From Flavobacteriaceae bacterium (lineage in GTDB: Bacteria > Bacteroidota > Bacteroidia > Flavobacteriales > Flavobacteriaceae): a stretch of DNA of 36,629 nt. Below the pieces are notes generated by a model that did no database searches, was not told the DNA's origin, and saw only the letters and a program-made list of their open reading frames with translations. Location of the stretch: contig JAIXYI010000039.1 of the NCBI GenBank assembly GCA_027490305.1, positions 1 through 36,629 of the forward strand, in the 5' to 3' direction. Made by a program: the position numbers and the translations under genes. Positions 8,190 through 15,554 of the stretch are shown here, piece by piece (position 1 is the first letter of the stretch; the number at the start of each line of letters is the position of its first letter).

Positions 8190-8219
8190 TTGAGAAAAAA
8201 GGGGTTTATGCTACCTTTA
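8190..8219 (+). promoter_or_regulatory. Promoter TTG-N19-TACCTTTA for the NUDIX gene
   Basis: TTG at 8190-8192, a 19-base spacer, then TACCTTTA at 8212-8219. This matches the flavobacterial TTG-N19-TAnnTTTG pattern except for the last base. It leaves a 5' leader of about 35 bases before the ATG at 8261. Confidence 0.6.
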
Positions 8220-8260
8220 AACTAACAATCTAAAGGAGTTCCCCTCTAATTCCCCAAAAA

Positions 8261-8734
8261 ATGCGACGTTCGGCCGGCCTGCTTTTATTTCGAAGGGATG
8301 TGGATACCATCCGTTTCCTGCTGGTGCATCCGGGCGGACCTTTTTGGAAAAACAAGGATGCAGGCGCGTGGTCGATCCCGAAAGGGGAAATCGGTGAGGG
8401 CGAGGACGAGCGCTCTGCTGCCCTCCGCGAATTTGAAGAAGAAACCGGACACAAGGTATCCGGCGATTTCATCCCATTGCCCCCGCTTCGGATGCCATCC
8501 GGAAAGTGGCTTTCTATTTGGGCGATTGAGCACGATTTTGACACCGGTTCCCTTCACAGCAACACTTTCGAAATGGAATGGCCGCCACGCTCCGGACGCA
8601 TGATTACCGTACCCGAAGTCGATCAGGCGGCATGGATGACGACCGACGAAGCACAACTCAAATTGCATGCTGGGCAAATGGGGTTCATCAACCAATTGCA
8701 GGCATTACTAAAGGCGGCCTCCAAAAGTAATTAA
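8261..8734 (+). CDS. NUDIX hydrolase
   Basis: 157-residue NUDIX-fold pyrophosphohydrolase. The Nudix box GX5EX7REUXEEXGU is seen at residues 42-64 (GEIGEG-E...REFEEETGH); the last position is His rather than an aliphatic residue. The N-terminus MRRSAGLLLFRR and the segment AWSIPKGEI are typical of small NUDIX proteins that act on nucleoside polyphosphates or related diphosphates. Exact substrate unknown. It has its own promoter at 8190-8219, and the MFS gene begins 72 bp downstream. Confidence 0.9.
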   Translation: MRRSAGLLLFRRDVDTIRFLLVHPGGPFWKNKDAGAWSIPKGEIGEGEDERSAALREFEEETGHKVSGDFIPLPPLRMPSGKWLSIWAIEHDFDTGSLHSNTFEMEWPPRSGRMITVPEVDQAAWMTTDEAQLKLHAGQMGFINQLQALLKAASKSN

Positions 8735-8795
8735 CCGAAAACGATTGCAGTCGTCGAGTTATTCACACTTCGTGAAAGGTTAACAATCAATTTGT

Positions 8796-8803
8796 TATAT
8801 TTG
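8796..8803 (+). promoter_or_regulatory. -7-like element TATATTTG immediately before the MFS start
   Basis: TATATTTG fits TAnnTTTG and ends three bases before the ATG at 8807. If used, transcription would begin at or very near the start codon. No -33 TTG is seen. Confidence 0.35.
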
Positions 8804-8806
8804 GCC

Positions 8807-10051
8807 ATGCCCCTTATCGACTACAGTTTCCTTCGTAATATCCTGCCCAAAGGGCGTTTCAAAAAACAGTTCCGGCACGCGCGCCGCTCGTACCTTCGTC
8901 GGGTACGAATTGCCGTGTCACTTTTCTATTTCGGGATGGGATTCTGTTTTGCAAGCTGGGCGAGCCGTATTCCGGATATCAAGCAAACCTTAGGTCTTTC
9001 AGAGGGTGAGCTGGGTACATTGCTGTTTGCCCTGCCGATGGGGCAGTTGGTCGCGATGCCTTTTTCGGGTAAGACCGTCACGCGCTACGGAAGCAAGGCG
9101 GTCGTTATGGCAGCCCTGTGTTTTTATGCGATGGCCCTCTGCAGCATCGGTTTCGCCACCACCACCTGGCAGTTGGCGGTAGCGCTTTTCTTTTTTGGCC
9201 TGGGTGGCAATTTCAGCAATATTGCCGTGAATACCCAAGGTGTCTATGCCGAAGAATTGTATGGTAAGACTATTATGGGATCCTTTCACGGGTCGTGGAG
9301 TCTTGCCGGTTTCTGCGGCGCACTGTTTGGCCTTCTCATGATGGGACTTGAGGTTGACCCGTTCGAGCATTTTCTCTACTCGGGTGCAATCGTGTTATTC
9401 TTGATTTTATTCAATCATTCGTTTTTGGTACGCACCAAAAAGGCGAACCCGGCCGAGTTGCAGGATGCCGAAGTCCGTTCCCGGTTTTCCTTCCCTCCGG
9501 CGCCGCTGCTTTGGTTGGGATTGATCGGTTTTTGCTGTATGGCCAGCGAAGGCGTGATGTTTGACTGGAGCGGCGTCTACTTCCGAAAAATCGTAAAAGC
9601 ACCCGGGGCCTTGGCTGCTCTGGGCTATACCTCATTTATGGTCATGATGGCAGCCGGTCGCTTTTTAAGTGACTTTGCCGTAGCCCGTTTTGGCCGGAAA
9701 GCCGTGTTGCAGGTCAGCGGCTGTGCTATTTCCATTGGATTATTGAGCGCTGTAGCCTTTCCGTACCTAATTCCGTGTGTGATCGCGTTTATGGTCGTAG
9801 GACTGGGTGTTGCCACTGTAGTGCCTTCGGTCTACAGTCTGGCGGGCAAAAACGGTAAGATCCCACCGGGCGAGGCGCTCACTGCGGTTTCGAGTGTCAG
9901 TTTCCTCGGATTTTTGTTAGGACCACCTTTTATAGGATATATCGCAGAAGCGTTTGGCCTGAAATGGTCGTTCGCCATTATCGGCACTTTTGGTTTCTTC
10001 ATTACGCTAATGGTCTCGAAGCTACCGATGTTCCGGACGTCTCAGTCCTGA
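8807..10051 (+). CDS. MFS transporter (YbjJ-like)
   Basis: 414 residues with about twelve membrane helices in two halves, the major facilitator plan. After a basic cytoplasmic N-terminus (FKKQFRHARRSYLRRVR) comes the first helix, then the loop ASWASRIPDIKQTLGLSEGE, characteristic of the YbjJ-type group, then TRYGSKAVV (loop 2-3) and the equivalent RFGRKAVL in the second half. The ATG at 8807 is preferred to a TTG at 8792. The substrate cannot be inferred; sugar and drug exporters both occur in this group. The 3' end overlaps the end of the convergent helicase-like gene by 10 bp. Confidence 0.9.
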   Translation: MPLIDYSFLRNILPKGRFKKQFRHARRSYLRRVRIAVSLFYFGMGFCFASWASRIPDIKQTLGLSEGELGTLLFALPMGQLVAMPFSGKTVTRYGSKAVVMAALCFYAMALCSIGFATTTWQLAVALFFFGLGGNFSNIAVNTQGVYAEELYGKTIMGSFHGSWSLAGFCGALFGLLMMGLEVDPFEHFLYSGAIVLFLILFNHSFLVRTKKANPAELQDAEVRSRFSFPPAPLLWLGLIGFCCMASEGVMFDWSGVYFRKIVKAPGALAALGYTSFMVMMAAGRFLSDFAVARFGRKAVLQVSGCAISIGLLSAVAFPYLIPCVIAFMVVGLGVATVVPSVYSLAGKNGKIPPGEALTAVSSVSFLGFLLGPPFIGYIAEAFGLKWSFAIIGTFGFFITLMVSKLPMFRTSQS

Positions 10052-10674
10052 TCGGATGCGTCGTCGTCGGCTTCGAAGAAGAGGGGCTCAATCATCCATT
10101 TTTCGGCCATTATCTCTACTTTTTCGGTGATGTCCGAGCAGTAAAACAGGCGTTGGGTGCGTTCGGCACTTGCCGACAAACGTGCAATCGCTGCATCCTG
10201 TCGGTTTCGGAAAAGGACATCGGCATCATCCACGGCAAAAACCCGTACCGTATTCAGGTTGAAGCCCGCGGTTGAGAACAACGCGCTTAACTTGACCGGC
10301 GTACCCACGAGGATGTCAAGTCCGAGCGAAATAAGGTTTTTATCATAGTCGGTATCGCCTTTTTCATGCACCCCATAAATCCGCAGTCCCATATACTGCC
10401 CCACTTTTTCAAAAAGCGCGACGGCTTCGGTCACCGCATCGCGATCGGATACAAACACCAGGGCACGCGTGCTTTCACCTTCCGGTTTACCCAACTTTTG
10501 CAGGATATTCAACACCATCGTAGTGGTTTTACCGGTTCCCGGACCCGATTGCACCACAACATCCACACCACTTTTAATGGCTGTAAAGGTCTCCACCTGC
10601 AGGTCATTGGCGTCGGTGAGACCCGCTTCAATCAGGCCTTGTTGTAATAGAGGATTAATTTTCTTGAGCTGCAT
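10042..10674 (-). CDS. Single-domain DEAD/DEAH-box-like ATPase (RecA1 only)
   Basis: 210-residue protein equal to the first RecA domain of a DEAD-box helicase. Seen: Walker A SGPGTGKTT at 43-51, a GTP motif (VGTPVKL, about 123-129), and a degenerate motif II DDAD at 149-152 in place of DEAD. Motif III is YCSD rather than SAT, and the Q-motif glutamine is not evident. Domain 2, which carries the arginine fingers needed for unwinding, is absent, and an acidic tail (ADDDASDQD) closes the protein. It may be a regulatory or RNA-binding ATPase rather than a helicase. The entire leader back to the next gene is a heptamer repeat. Confidence 0.8.
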   Translation of the reverse strand: MQLKKINPLLQQGLIEAGLTDANDLQVETFTAIKSGVDVVVQSGPGTGKTTTMVLNILQKLGKPEGESTRALVFVSDRDAVTEAVALFEKVGQYMGLRIYGVHEKGDTDYDKNLISLGLDILVGTPVKLSALFSTAGFNLNTVRVFAVDDADVLFRNRQDAAIARLSASAERTQRLFYCSDITEKVEIMAEKWMIEPLFFEADDDASDQD

Positions 10675-10677
10675 GAA

Positions 10678-10782
10678 GGTTAGAGGTTAGGGGTTAGGAG
10701 TTGGGAGTTGGGAGTTGGGCGTCACGCGAGCTTGTGTCTTGCTACTTGAGCCTTGAGCCTTGCTACTTGCTACTTGCTACTA
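10678..10782. repeat. Heptanucleotide array A: 15 phase-locked 7-bp units
   Basis: The gap between the helicase-like ATG (10674) and the stop of the sigma-54 regulator (10786) reads on the plus strand as fifteen consecutive 7-mers without a break. The first part has GGTTAGG/AGTTGGG-type units (three GGTTAG-type, then three identical AGTTGGG). The second part has GCTACTT/GAGCCTT-type units, with some repeated identically. A few diverged units (CGTCACG, CGAGCTT, GTGTCTT) bridge the two families. Viewed on the coding strand, the AACTCCC/TAACC-type half directly precedes the ATG. Confidence 0.85.
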
Positions 10783-10785
10783 ACT

Positions 10786-11949
10786 TCACTTACTCGCAAA
10801 CAACTTCACATCCGTTTCTGAAATTTCGGTTCCTCCGAGGATGATGAGGCGTTCGACGACATTGCGAAGTTCACGGATGTTGCCCGTCCAATCGTATTCC
10901 TGTAACAATTGAATCGCTTCTTTCGAGAACGGTTTTCTGGCGCCGCCCTGTTCTTCGGCGATACGGTTCGAGAAGTGTTCGATGAGGGCGGGAATGTCAT
11001 CCCGACGTTCATTCAGCGCCGGCACTTTGATCAGGATGACCGCCAACCGGTGGTAGAGGTCTTCGCGGAAGTTCCCTTCGGCAATCTCTTTCTTCAGGTC
11101 TTTGTTGGTGGCTGCCAGCACGCGAACGTTGACTTTTATGTCTTTTTCAGCACCGACCCGCGTCACCACGTTTTCCTGCAATGCGCGAAGCACTTTGGCT
11201 TGGGCGGGAAGGCTCATATCCCCTACCTCATCCAGAAATAAAGTACCGCTATCGGCTACTTCAAACTTTCCGGCGCGGTCTTTTACGGCAGAGGTGAAGG
11301 CTCCTTTTACGTGGCCGAACAACTCGCTTTCAATTAATTCTGATGGAATTGCCGCGCAATTGACCTCCACGAAAGCGGCGCTCGCACGTTCGCTTTTATC
11401 GTGTAACTGACGGGCGACAAGCTCTTTACCGGTTCCGTTGGGGCCTGTTATTAATACGCGGGCATCGGTCGGAGCCACTTTATCAATCATCAGCCGAATA
11501 TGTGACAAGGCTTCGCTTTCACCAATCATATCATAGGCGCGGCTGACTTTTTTTCGCAGGATTTTGTTCTCCACAACCAACTGCTTCTTGTCCAATGCAT
11601 TCCGCACGGTATTCAACAGACGGTTCAAATCGGGTGGTTTCGAGATATAGTCGAACGCTCCGAGGCGCATGGTGTGAATCGCCGTTTCCATGTCGCCATG
11701 GCCGGAAATCATCACCATCGGAATCTCCGGTTTGATTTTCTTGACGGCTTCCAGCACCTCAACCCCATCCATCTTAGGCATTTTGATATCACAGAGGATC
11801 AGGTCGTAGTCCTGGTTTTTCACTTTTTCCATTCCGATGGCGCCATCTTCGGCTTCCTCTACAACATACGACGTATTCTCTTCTGAGAGAATGCGTGTGA
11901 GCACGCGGCGGATGGCGGCTTCATCTTCGATAATCAGGATTCTGGACAT
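10786..11949 (-). CDS. Sigma-54-dependent response regulator (NtrC-like) lacking a C-terminal HTH
   Basis: 387 residues from the ATG at 11949 (MSRILIIEDEA); an ATG further upstream would add 23 unlikely residues. Receiver domain 1-120 with phosphoacceptor D54 (ILCDIKMP) and a conserved Lys in YISKPP. AAA+ sigma-54 activator domain about 140-370 with Walker A GPNGTGKE, loop 1 GAFTSA (canonical GAFTGA), Walker B GTLFLDEVGDM and the sensor region RREDLYHRL-like NFREDLYHRL. After the WTGNIRELRNVVERL segment the protein ends within about 20 residues, so the usual Fis-type helix-turn-helix is absent. No kinase gene is adjacent. Confidence 0.9.
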   Translation of the reverse strand: MSRILIIEDEAAIRRVLTRILSEENTSYVVEEAEDGAIGMEKVKNQDYDLILCDIKMPKMDGVEVLEAVKKIKPEIPMVMISGHGDMETAIHTMRLGAFDYISKPPDLNRLLNTVRNALDKKQLVVENKILRKKVSRAYDMIGESEALSHIRLMIDKVAPTDARVLITGPNGTGKELVARQLHDKSERASAAFVEVNCAAIPSELIESELFGHVKGAFTSAVKDRAGKFEVADSGTLFLDEVGDMSLPAQAKVLRALQENVVTRVGAEKDIKVNVRVLAATNKDLKKEIAEGNFREDLYHRLAVILIKVPALNERRDDIPALIEHFSNRIAEEQGGARKPFSKEAIQLLQEYDWTGNIRELRNVVERLIILGGTEISETDVKLFASK

Positions 11950-12065
11950 GCGATGCAATTCATGCGACGTGGCCGCCGCGGTCATGGGGCGAAGATACGG
12001 AATGGACCTTATATTCACATTACATAGCGTTAGGCGGAATTTTTCTTTTTCGCGACCTTTGTGCC

Positions 12066-12302
12066 ATGCGTAACATCAAACTCATCTGGGATTTCCGCGG
12101 ACCTGCCGCCGCGAAGACTGCGGAACATCACGACATCCACCTGCGGGAATTTGTGGAAGCGGAGCACGTGACGCCCGGACGTACCGGATGGGAAACGATA
12201 AGTGAGTTCCACGCGATTGCCTACCTTATAGTGGCGGAAAAAGACATGATAGCGATGCGGGATCGGTTGCGTCCGCATCGGGGTGTGGTTGACGAAGGCT
12301 AA
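12066..12302 (+). CDS. Small conserved hypothetical protein
   Basis: 78 residues, soluble, starting MRNIKLIWDFRGPAAAKTAE and continuing with HLREFVEAE, a short divergent middle, then SEFHAIAYLIVAEKDM and RDRLRPHRG. I recall near-identical N- and C-terminal blocks in other flavobacterial hypotheticals, which supports a real gene, but no function is known to me. The ATG follows GACCTTTG (12054-12061) by four bases, so the message may be close to leaderless. Its stop at 12300-12302 abuts the stop of the convergent recQ gene with no gap. Confidence 0.75.
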   Translation: MRNIKLIWDFRGPAAAKTAEHHDIHLREFVEAEHVTPGRTGWETISEFHAIAYLIVAEKDMIAMRDRLRPHRGVVDEG

Positions 12303-14498
12303 TCAGTTTGCTACCTCGCTGATAAAACGAATGCGCATCATTCGGAGTTCCTCAATGTCATAATCGCCGTCGAATTCCTTCAACGCCGTCTCGATACTGT
12401 CGGTTTCCGACTCCATAAAGTAGTCCTGGATTTCCTCCTGCTGCTCGTCATCCAGCATTTCATCAATCCAATACTTAATATTGAGTTTCGTGCCAGAATA
12501 GACGATTTGTTCCATTTCCTTAAGAAGTTGGTCCATCGTCATGCCTTTCGCCGATGCGATATCGTCGAGTGGCAGTTTCCGGTCGATGCTTTGGATGATG
12601 TAGAGTTTGTTGGTGGAATTGGCTCCGGTCGATTTTACGACGAGGTCATCCGGGCGGATAATGTCGTTGTCGTCGACGTATTTGGCGATCAAAGCGACAA
12701 ACTCTTTGCCGTATTTCTTCGCCTTTCCTTCCCCTACTCCGTGTACATTGCTAAGTTCCTCCAGCGTAACCGGGTATTTCAGCGACATATCTTCCAGCGA
12801 CGGATCCTGGAAAACCACGAACGGCGGAACACCCAACTTCTTGGCTACATTCTTTCGAAGGTCTTTTAACATATTCATCAGCGCCTCATCGGCGGTGCCA
12901 GTCGCTTTCGAAGACGTCACAATCGTATCGTCATCGACCTCATCGTAATCGTGGTCTTCCGACATCAGGAAGGAAACCGGATGGTCAATAAAATTGAGCC
13001 CTTTTTCCGTTACCTTGAGAATGCCGTATGTCTCGATGTCTTTTGACAGCAAGCCCTCCACCAAAACCTGGCGAATGAGGGCCATCCAATATTTTTCTTC
13101 CTGATGGCTGCCGTCGCCAAAGAACGCCTGCGAGTCGGTGCGATGGGCCTTGATGACCGCATTGACCTTACCAATCAGGGTGAAGATGACTTCTTTGGCT
13201 TTATATAGGTGTTTGGTATCGCGCACCACCTTTAGCAGGCGCACCACTTCGTCTTTCGCCTCGACCTTCGATTTCGGGTTCCGGACGTTATCGTCCATAT
13301 CGGCACCTTCGCCCGTTTCCGAATCGAATTCTTCGCCGAAATAATGTAGCAGGAATTTCCGGCGGGACATAGAGGTTTCCGCGTAGGCGACCACTTCCTG
13401 CAAAAGGGCAAATCCGATCTCTTGCTCGGCGACCGGCTTGCCTGACATGAATTTCTCGAGTTTCTCGACGTCTTTATAAGCGTAGTAGGCCATACAATGT
13501 CCTTCTCCACCATCCCGTCCGGCGCGACCCGTTTCCTGGTAGTAACTTTCGAGCGATTTCGGGATGTCATGGTGGATGACGAACCGCACATCGGGCTTGT
13601 CTATTCCCATACCGAAAGCGATGGTGGCTACGACGACGTCTACATCTTCCATCAGGAACATATCCTGGTGTTTGGCCCGCGTGCGCGCGTCGAGTCCGGC
13701 GTGATAAGGCACCGCACGGATACCGTTTACCGTTAACAGCTCGGCAATCGCCTCTACCTTCTTACGGCTGAGGCAGTATATGATACCCGATTTTCCTTTG
13801 TTCTGTTTGATGAACCGGATGATATCGGTTTCGATGTTTTTGGTTTTCGGACGTACCTCATAAAACAGATTCGGTCGGTTGAACGATGCCTTGAACGCGT
13901 TGGCGTCGCCCATTTCGAGGTTTTTGAGGATGTCTTCCTGCACCTTCGGCGTGGCGGTGGCGGTCAATCCGATGATCGGAACCTGCCCGAGTTGCCGGAT
14001 GATATGCCGCAGGTTGCGGTATTCCGGTCGAAAATCGTGTCCCCATTCCGAAATACAATGCGCTTCGTCGATAGCGACAAAGGAAATGGGGGTCGACTTG
14101 AGGAATTGCACATACTCGTCTTTCGTCAACGATTCGGGTGCTACATAGAGTAGTTTGGTGAGTCCGGCGGAGATGTCTTCTTTCACCTGGGCAATCTCCG
14201 TTTTCGTCAGGGACGAGTTCAGGACGTGTGCCACTCCCGCCTCTGACGACAGTCCTCGAATCGCATCGACCTGGTTCTTCATCAACGCAATAAGCGGCGA
14301 TACGACGATGGCCGTACCGTCCTGGATGAGGGCCGGAAGCTGGTAACAGAGCGACTTCCCGCCGCCGGTGGGCATGATGACGAACGTGTTCTTCCCGCTG
14401 ATAATGCTGCGTATAACCTGCTCCTGTAAGCCTTTGAACTGGCTGAAACCGAAATATTTCTTTAATTCCTTATGGATGTCTATTTCCGCTGGATCCAT
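12303..14498 (-). CDS. recQ: ATP-dependent DNA helicase RecQ
   Basis: 731-residue 3'-5' DNA helicase for recombination and repair. Two RecA domains: Walker A PTGGGKS (43-49), DEAH (144-147) with the RecQ aromatic loop CISEWGHDFRPEY (148-160), TATAT, and the QETGRAGRDG arginine-finger motif (321-330). A winged helix lies at about 425-505 and an HRDC domain at 537-610. A C-terminal extension (about 630-725, KLPLDDIASAKGMTMDQLL) resembles the helix-turn-helix found in Bacteroidota RecQ proteins. The zinc-finger cysteines normally placed after LLHYFGEE are replaced by an acidic stretch. It has a promoter TTG-N19-TATCTTTA upstream. Confidence 0.95.
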   Translation of the reverse strand: MDPAEIDIHKELKKYFGFSQFKGLQEQVIRSIISGKNTFVIMPTGGGKSLCYQLPALIQDGTAIVVSPLIALMKNQVDAIRGLSSEAGVAHVLNSSLTKTEIAQVKEDISAGLTKLLYVAPESLTKDEYVQFLKSTPISFVAIDEAHCISEWGHDFRPEYRNLRHIIRQLGQVPIIGLTATATPKVQEDILKNLEMGDANAFKASFNRPNLFYEVRPKTKNIETDIIRFIKQNKGKSGIIYCLSRKKVEAIAELLTVNGIRAVPYHAGLDARTRAKHQDMFLMEDVDVVVATIAFGMGIDKPDVRFVIHHDIPKSLESYYQETGRAGRDGGEGHCMAYYAYKDVEKLEKFMSGKPVAEQEIGFALLQEVVAYAETSMSRRKFLLHYFGEEFDSETGEGADMDDNVRNPKSKVEAKDEVVRLLKVVRDTKHLYKAKEVIFTLIGKVNAVIKAHRTDSQAFFGDGSHQEEKYWMALIRQVLVEGLLSKDIETYGILKVTEKGLNFIDHPVSFLMSEDHDYDEVDDDTIVTSSKATGTADEALMNMLKDLRKNVAKKLGVPPFVVFQDPSLEDMSLKYPVTLEELSNVHGVGEGKAKKYGKEFVALIAKYVDDNDIIRPDDLVVKSTGANSTNKLYIIQSIDRKLPLDDIASAKGMTMDQLLKEMEQIVYSGTKLNIKYWIDEMLDDEQQEEIQDYFMESETDSIETALKEFDGDYDIEELRMMRIRFISEVAN

Positions 14499-14522
14499 CC
14501 TCTTTTTATGGGTATATTATCG

Positions 14523-14530
14523 TAGTTTTG
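14523..14530 (+). promoter_or_regulatory. -7-like element TAGTTTTG for the kpsF-tatC operon
   Basis: TAGTTTTG matches TAnnTTTG and lies 58 bases before the TTG start at 14589. No -33 TTG is present. It overlaps the downstream side of the divergent recQ promoter. Confidence 0.4.
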
Positions 14531-14537
14531 CAATTAC

Positions 14538-14567
14538 TAAAGATACTATTAAATTTAGTTTTCGCAA
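14538..14567 (-). promoter_or_regulatory. Promoter TTG-N19-TATCTTTA for recQ
   Basis: Minus strand: TTG at 14567-14565, exactly 19 bases, then TATCTTTA at 14545-14538. This fits the flavobacterial consensus with one mismatch, 39 bases before the ATG at 14498. Confidence 0.6.
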
Positions 14568-14588
14568 ACACAAGCTTTTTTCTTCGTT

Positions 14589-15554
14589 TTGAGCCAAAAA
14601 GATACTATACTGGCGTCGGCCAGGAAAACCATCCTCGCCGAAAGTGAGGCGATAAAAGGGCTTCACGACCGGCTGACCGACGACTTTGCCGAGGCCGTCA
14701 CGCTCATCCTGAATGCGACCGGTCGCCTTGTGGTCACCGGCATCGGGAAAAGCGCCATCATCGGACAGAAAATCGTAGCAACAATGAACTCGACCGGCAC
14801 GCCGTCGATGTTTTTGCATGCTTCCGAAGCCATACACGGCGATTTGGGGATGTTGCAACCCGGAGACGTGGTCATTTGCATCTCTAAAAGCGGCAACAGT
14901 CCGGAAATCAAGGTGCTGGCCCCCATCATCAACCGCTTTGGGAATACCCTTATCGGGATGACCGGGAATGTCGACTCGTTTTTGGCAAAATCCTCTGACC
15001 TGATACTTGACACGACCGTGCCCTATGAGGCCGATCCGATCGACCTGGCGCCCACGAACAGCACCACCGCGCAATTGGTGATGGGTGACGCGTTGGCGAT
15101 TGCGCTCATGGAACTGCGTGGTTTCAGCAGCGATAACTTTGCCAAATACCATCCGGGCGGTGCACTCGGTAAGAAACTCCTGCTGCGCGTAAGCGATATG
15201 CTGGAATCCAACCATAAACCCATGGTGGCACCTGAGACGCCCATCCGACAGGCCATATTTGAAATTTCCGAAAAACGTCTTGGCGTGACGGCAGTCATTG
15301 AAAACGGCCGTATCGTGGGGATCATCACCGATGGCGATATCAGGAGGATGCTCAACGACCGCGACTCCATCGCCGGAGTCACGGCGCGTGATATCATGAC
15401 CCGCAATCCGAAGACGATTCCGTCGTCGCACATGGTGACCGATGCCTTCCAGATGATGGAAAACTTTGCCATCACCCAACTGGTAGTGGCTGACGAGGGT
15501 GAATACAAAGGCATCCTGCACCTGCATGACATCCTAAAAGAAGGCATCGTATAA
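14589..15554 (+). CDS. kdsD: KpsF/GutQ-type sugar-phosphate isomerase (D-arabinose 5-phosphate isomerase)
   Basis: 321-residue isomerase interconverting ribulose 5-phosphate and arabinose 5-phosphate, the first step to KDO for LPS or capsule. An N-terminal SIS domain (about 30-175) carries VTGIGKSA at 50-56, HASEAIHGDLG to residue 87 and SKSGNSPE at 99-106. Two CBS domains follow (about 205-321). It starts at TTG 14589 (MSQKDTILAS); no ATG is available. Its TAA overlaps the ATG of tatC by one base, so the two are translationally coupled. Confidence 0.92.
   Translation: MSQKDTILASARKTILAESEAIKGLHDRLTDDFAEAVTLILNATGRLVVTGIGKSAIIGQKIVATMNSTGTPSMFLHASEAIHGDLGMLQPGDVVICISKSGNSPEIKVLAPIINRFGNTLIGMTGNVDSFLAKSSDLILDTTVPYEADPIDLAPTNSTTAQLVMGDALAIALMELRGFSSDNFAKYHPGGALGKKLLLRVSDMLESNHKPMVAPETPIRQAIFEISEKRLGVTAVIENGRIVGIITDGDIRRMLNDRDSIAGVTARDIMTRNPKTIPSSHMVTDAFQMMENFAITQLVVADEGEYKGILHLHDILKEGIV

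Noticed and set aside
10678..10782. CRISPR array or telomere-like TTAGGG repeats
   Set aside because: Units are 7 bp without spacers, the family changes midway, and telomeric repeats have a 6-bp period.
14517..15527. Minus-strand open frame of 336 codons
   Set aside because: Mirror of the KpsF/KdsD gene; His- and Arg-rich translation without domain features.
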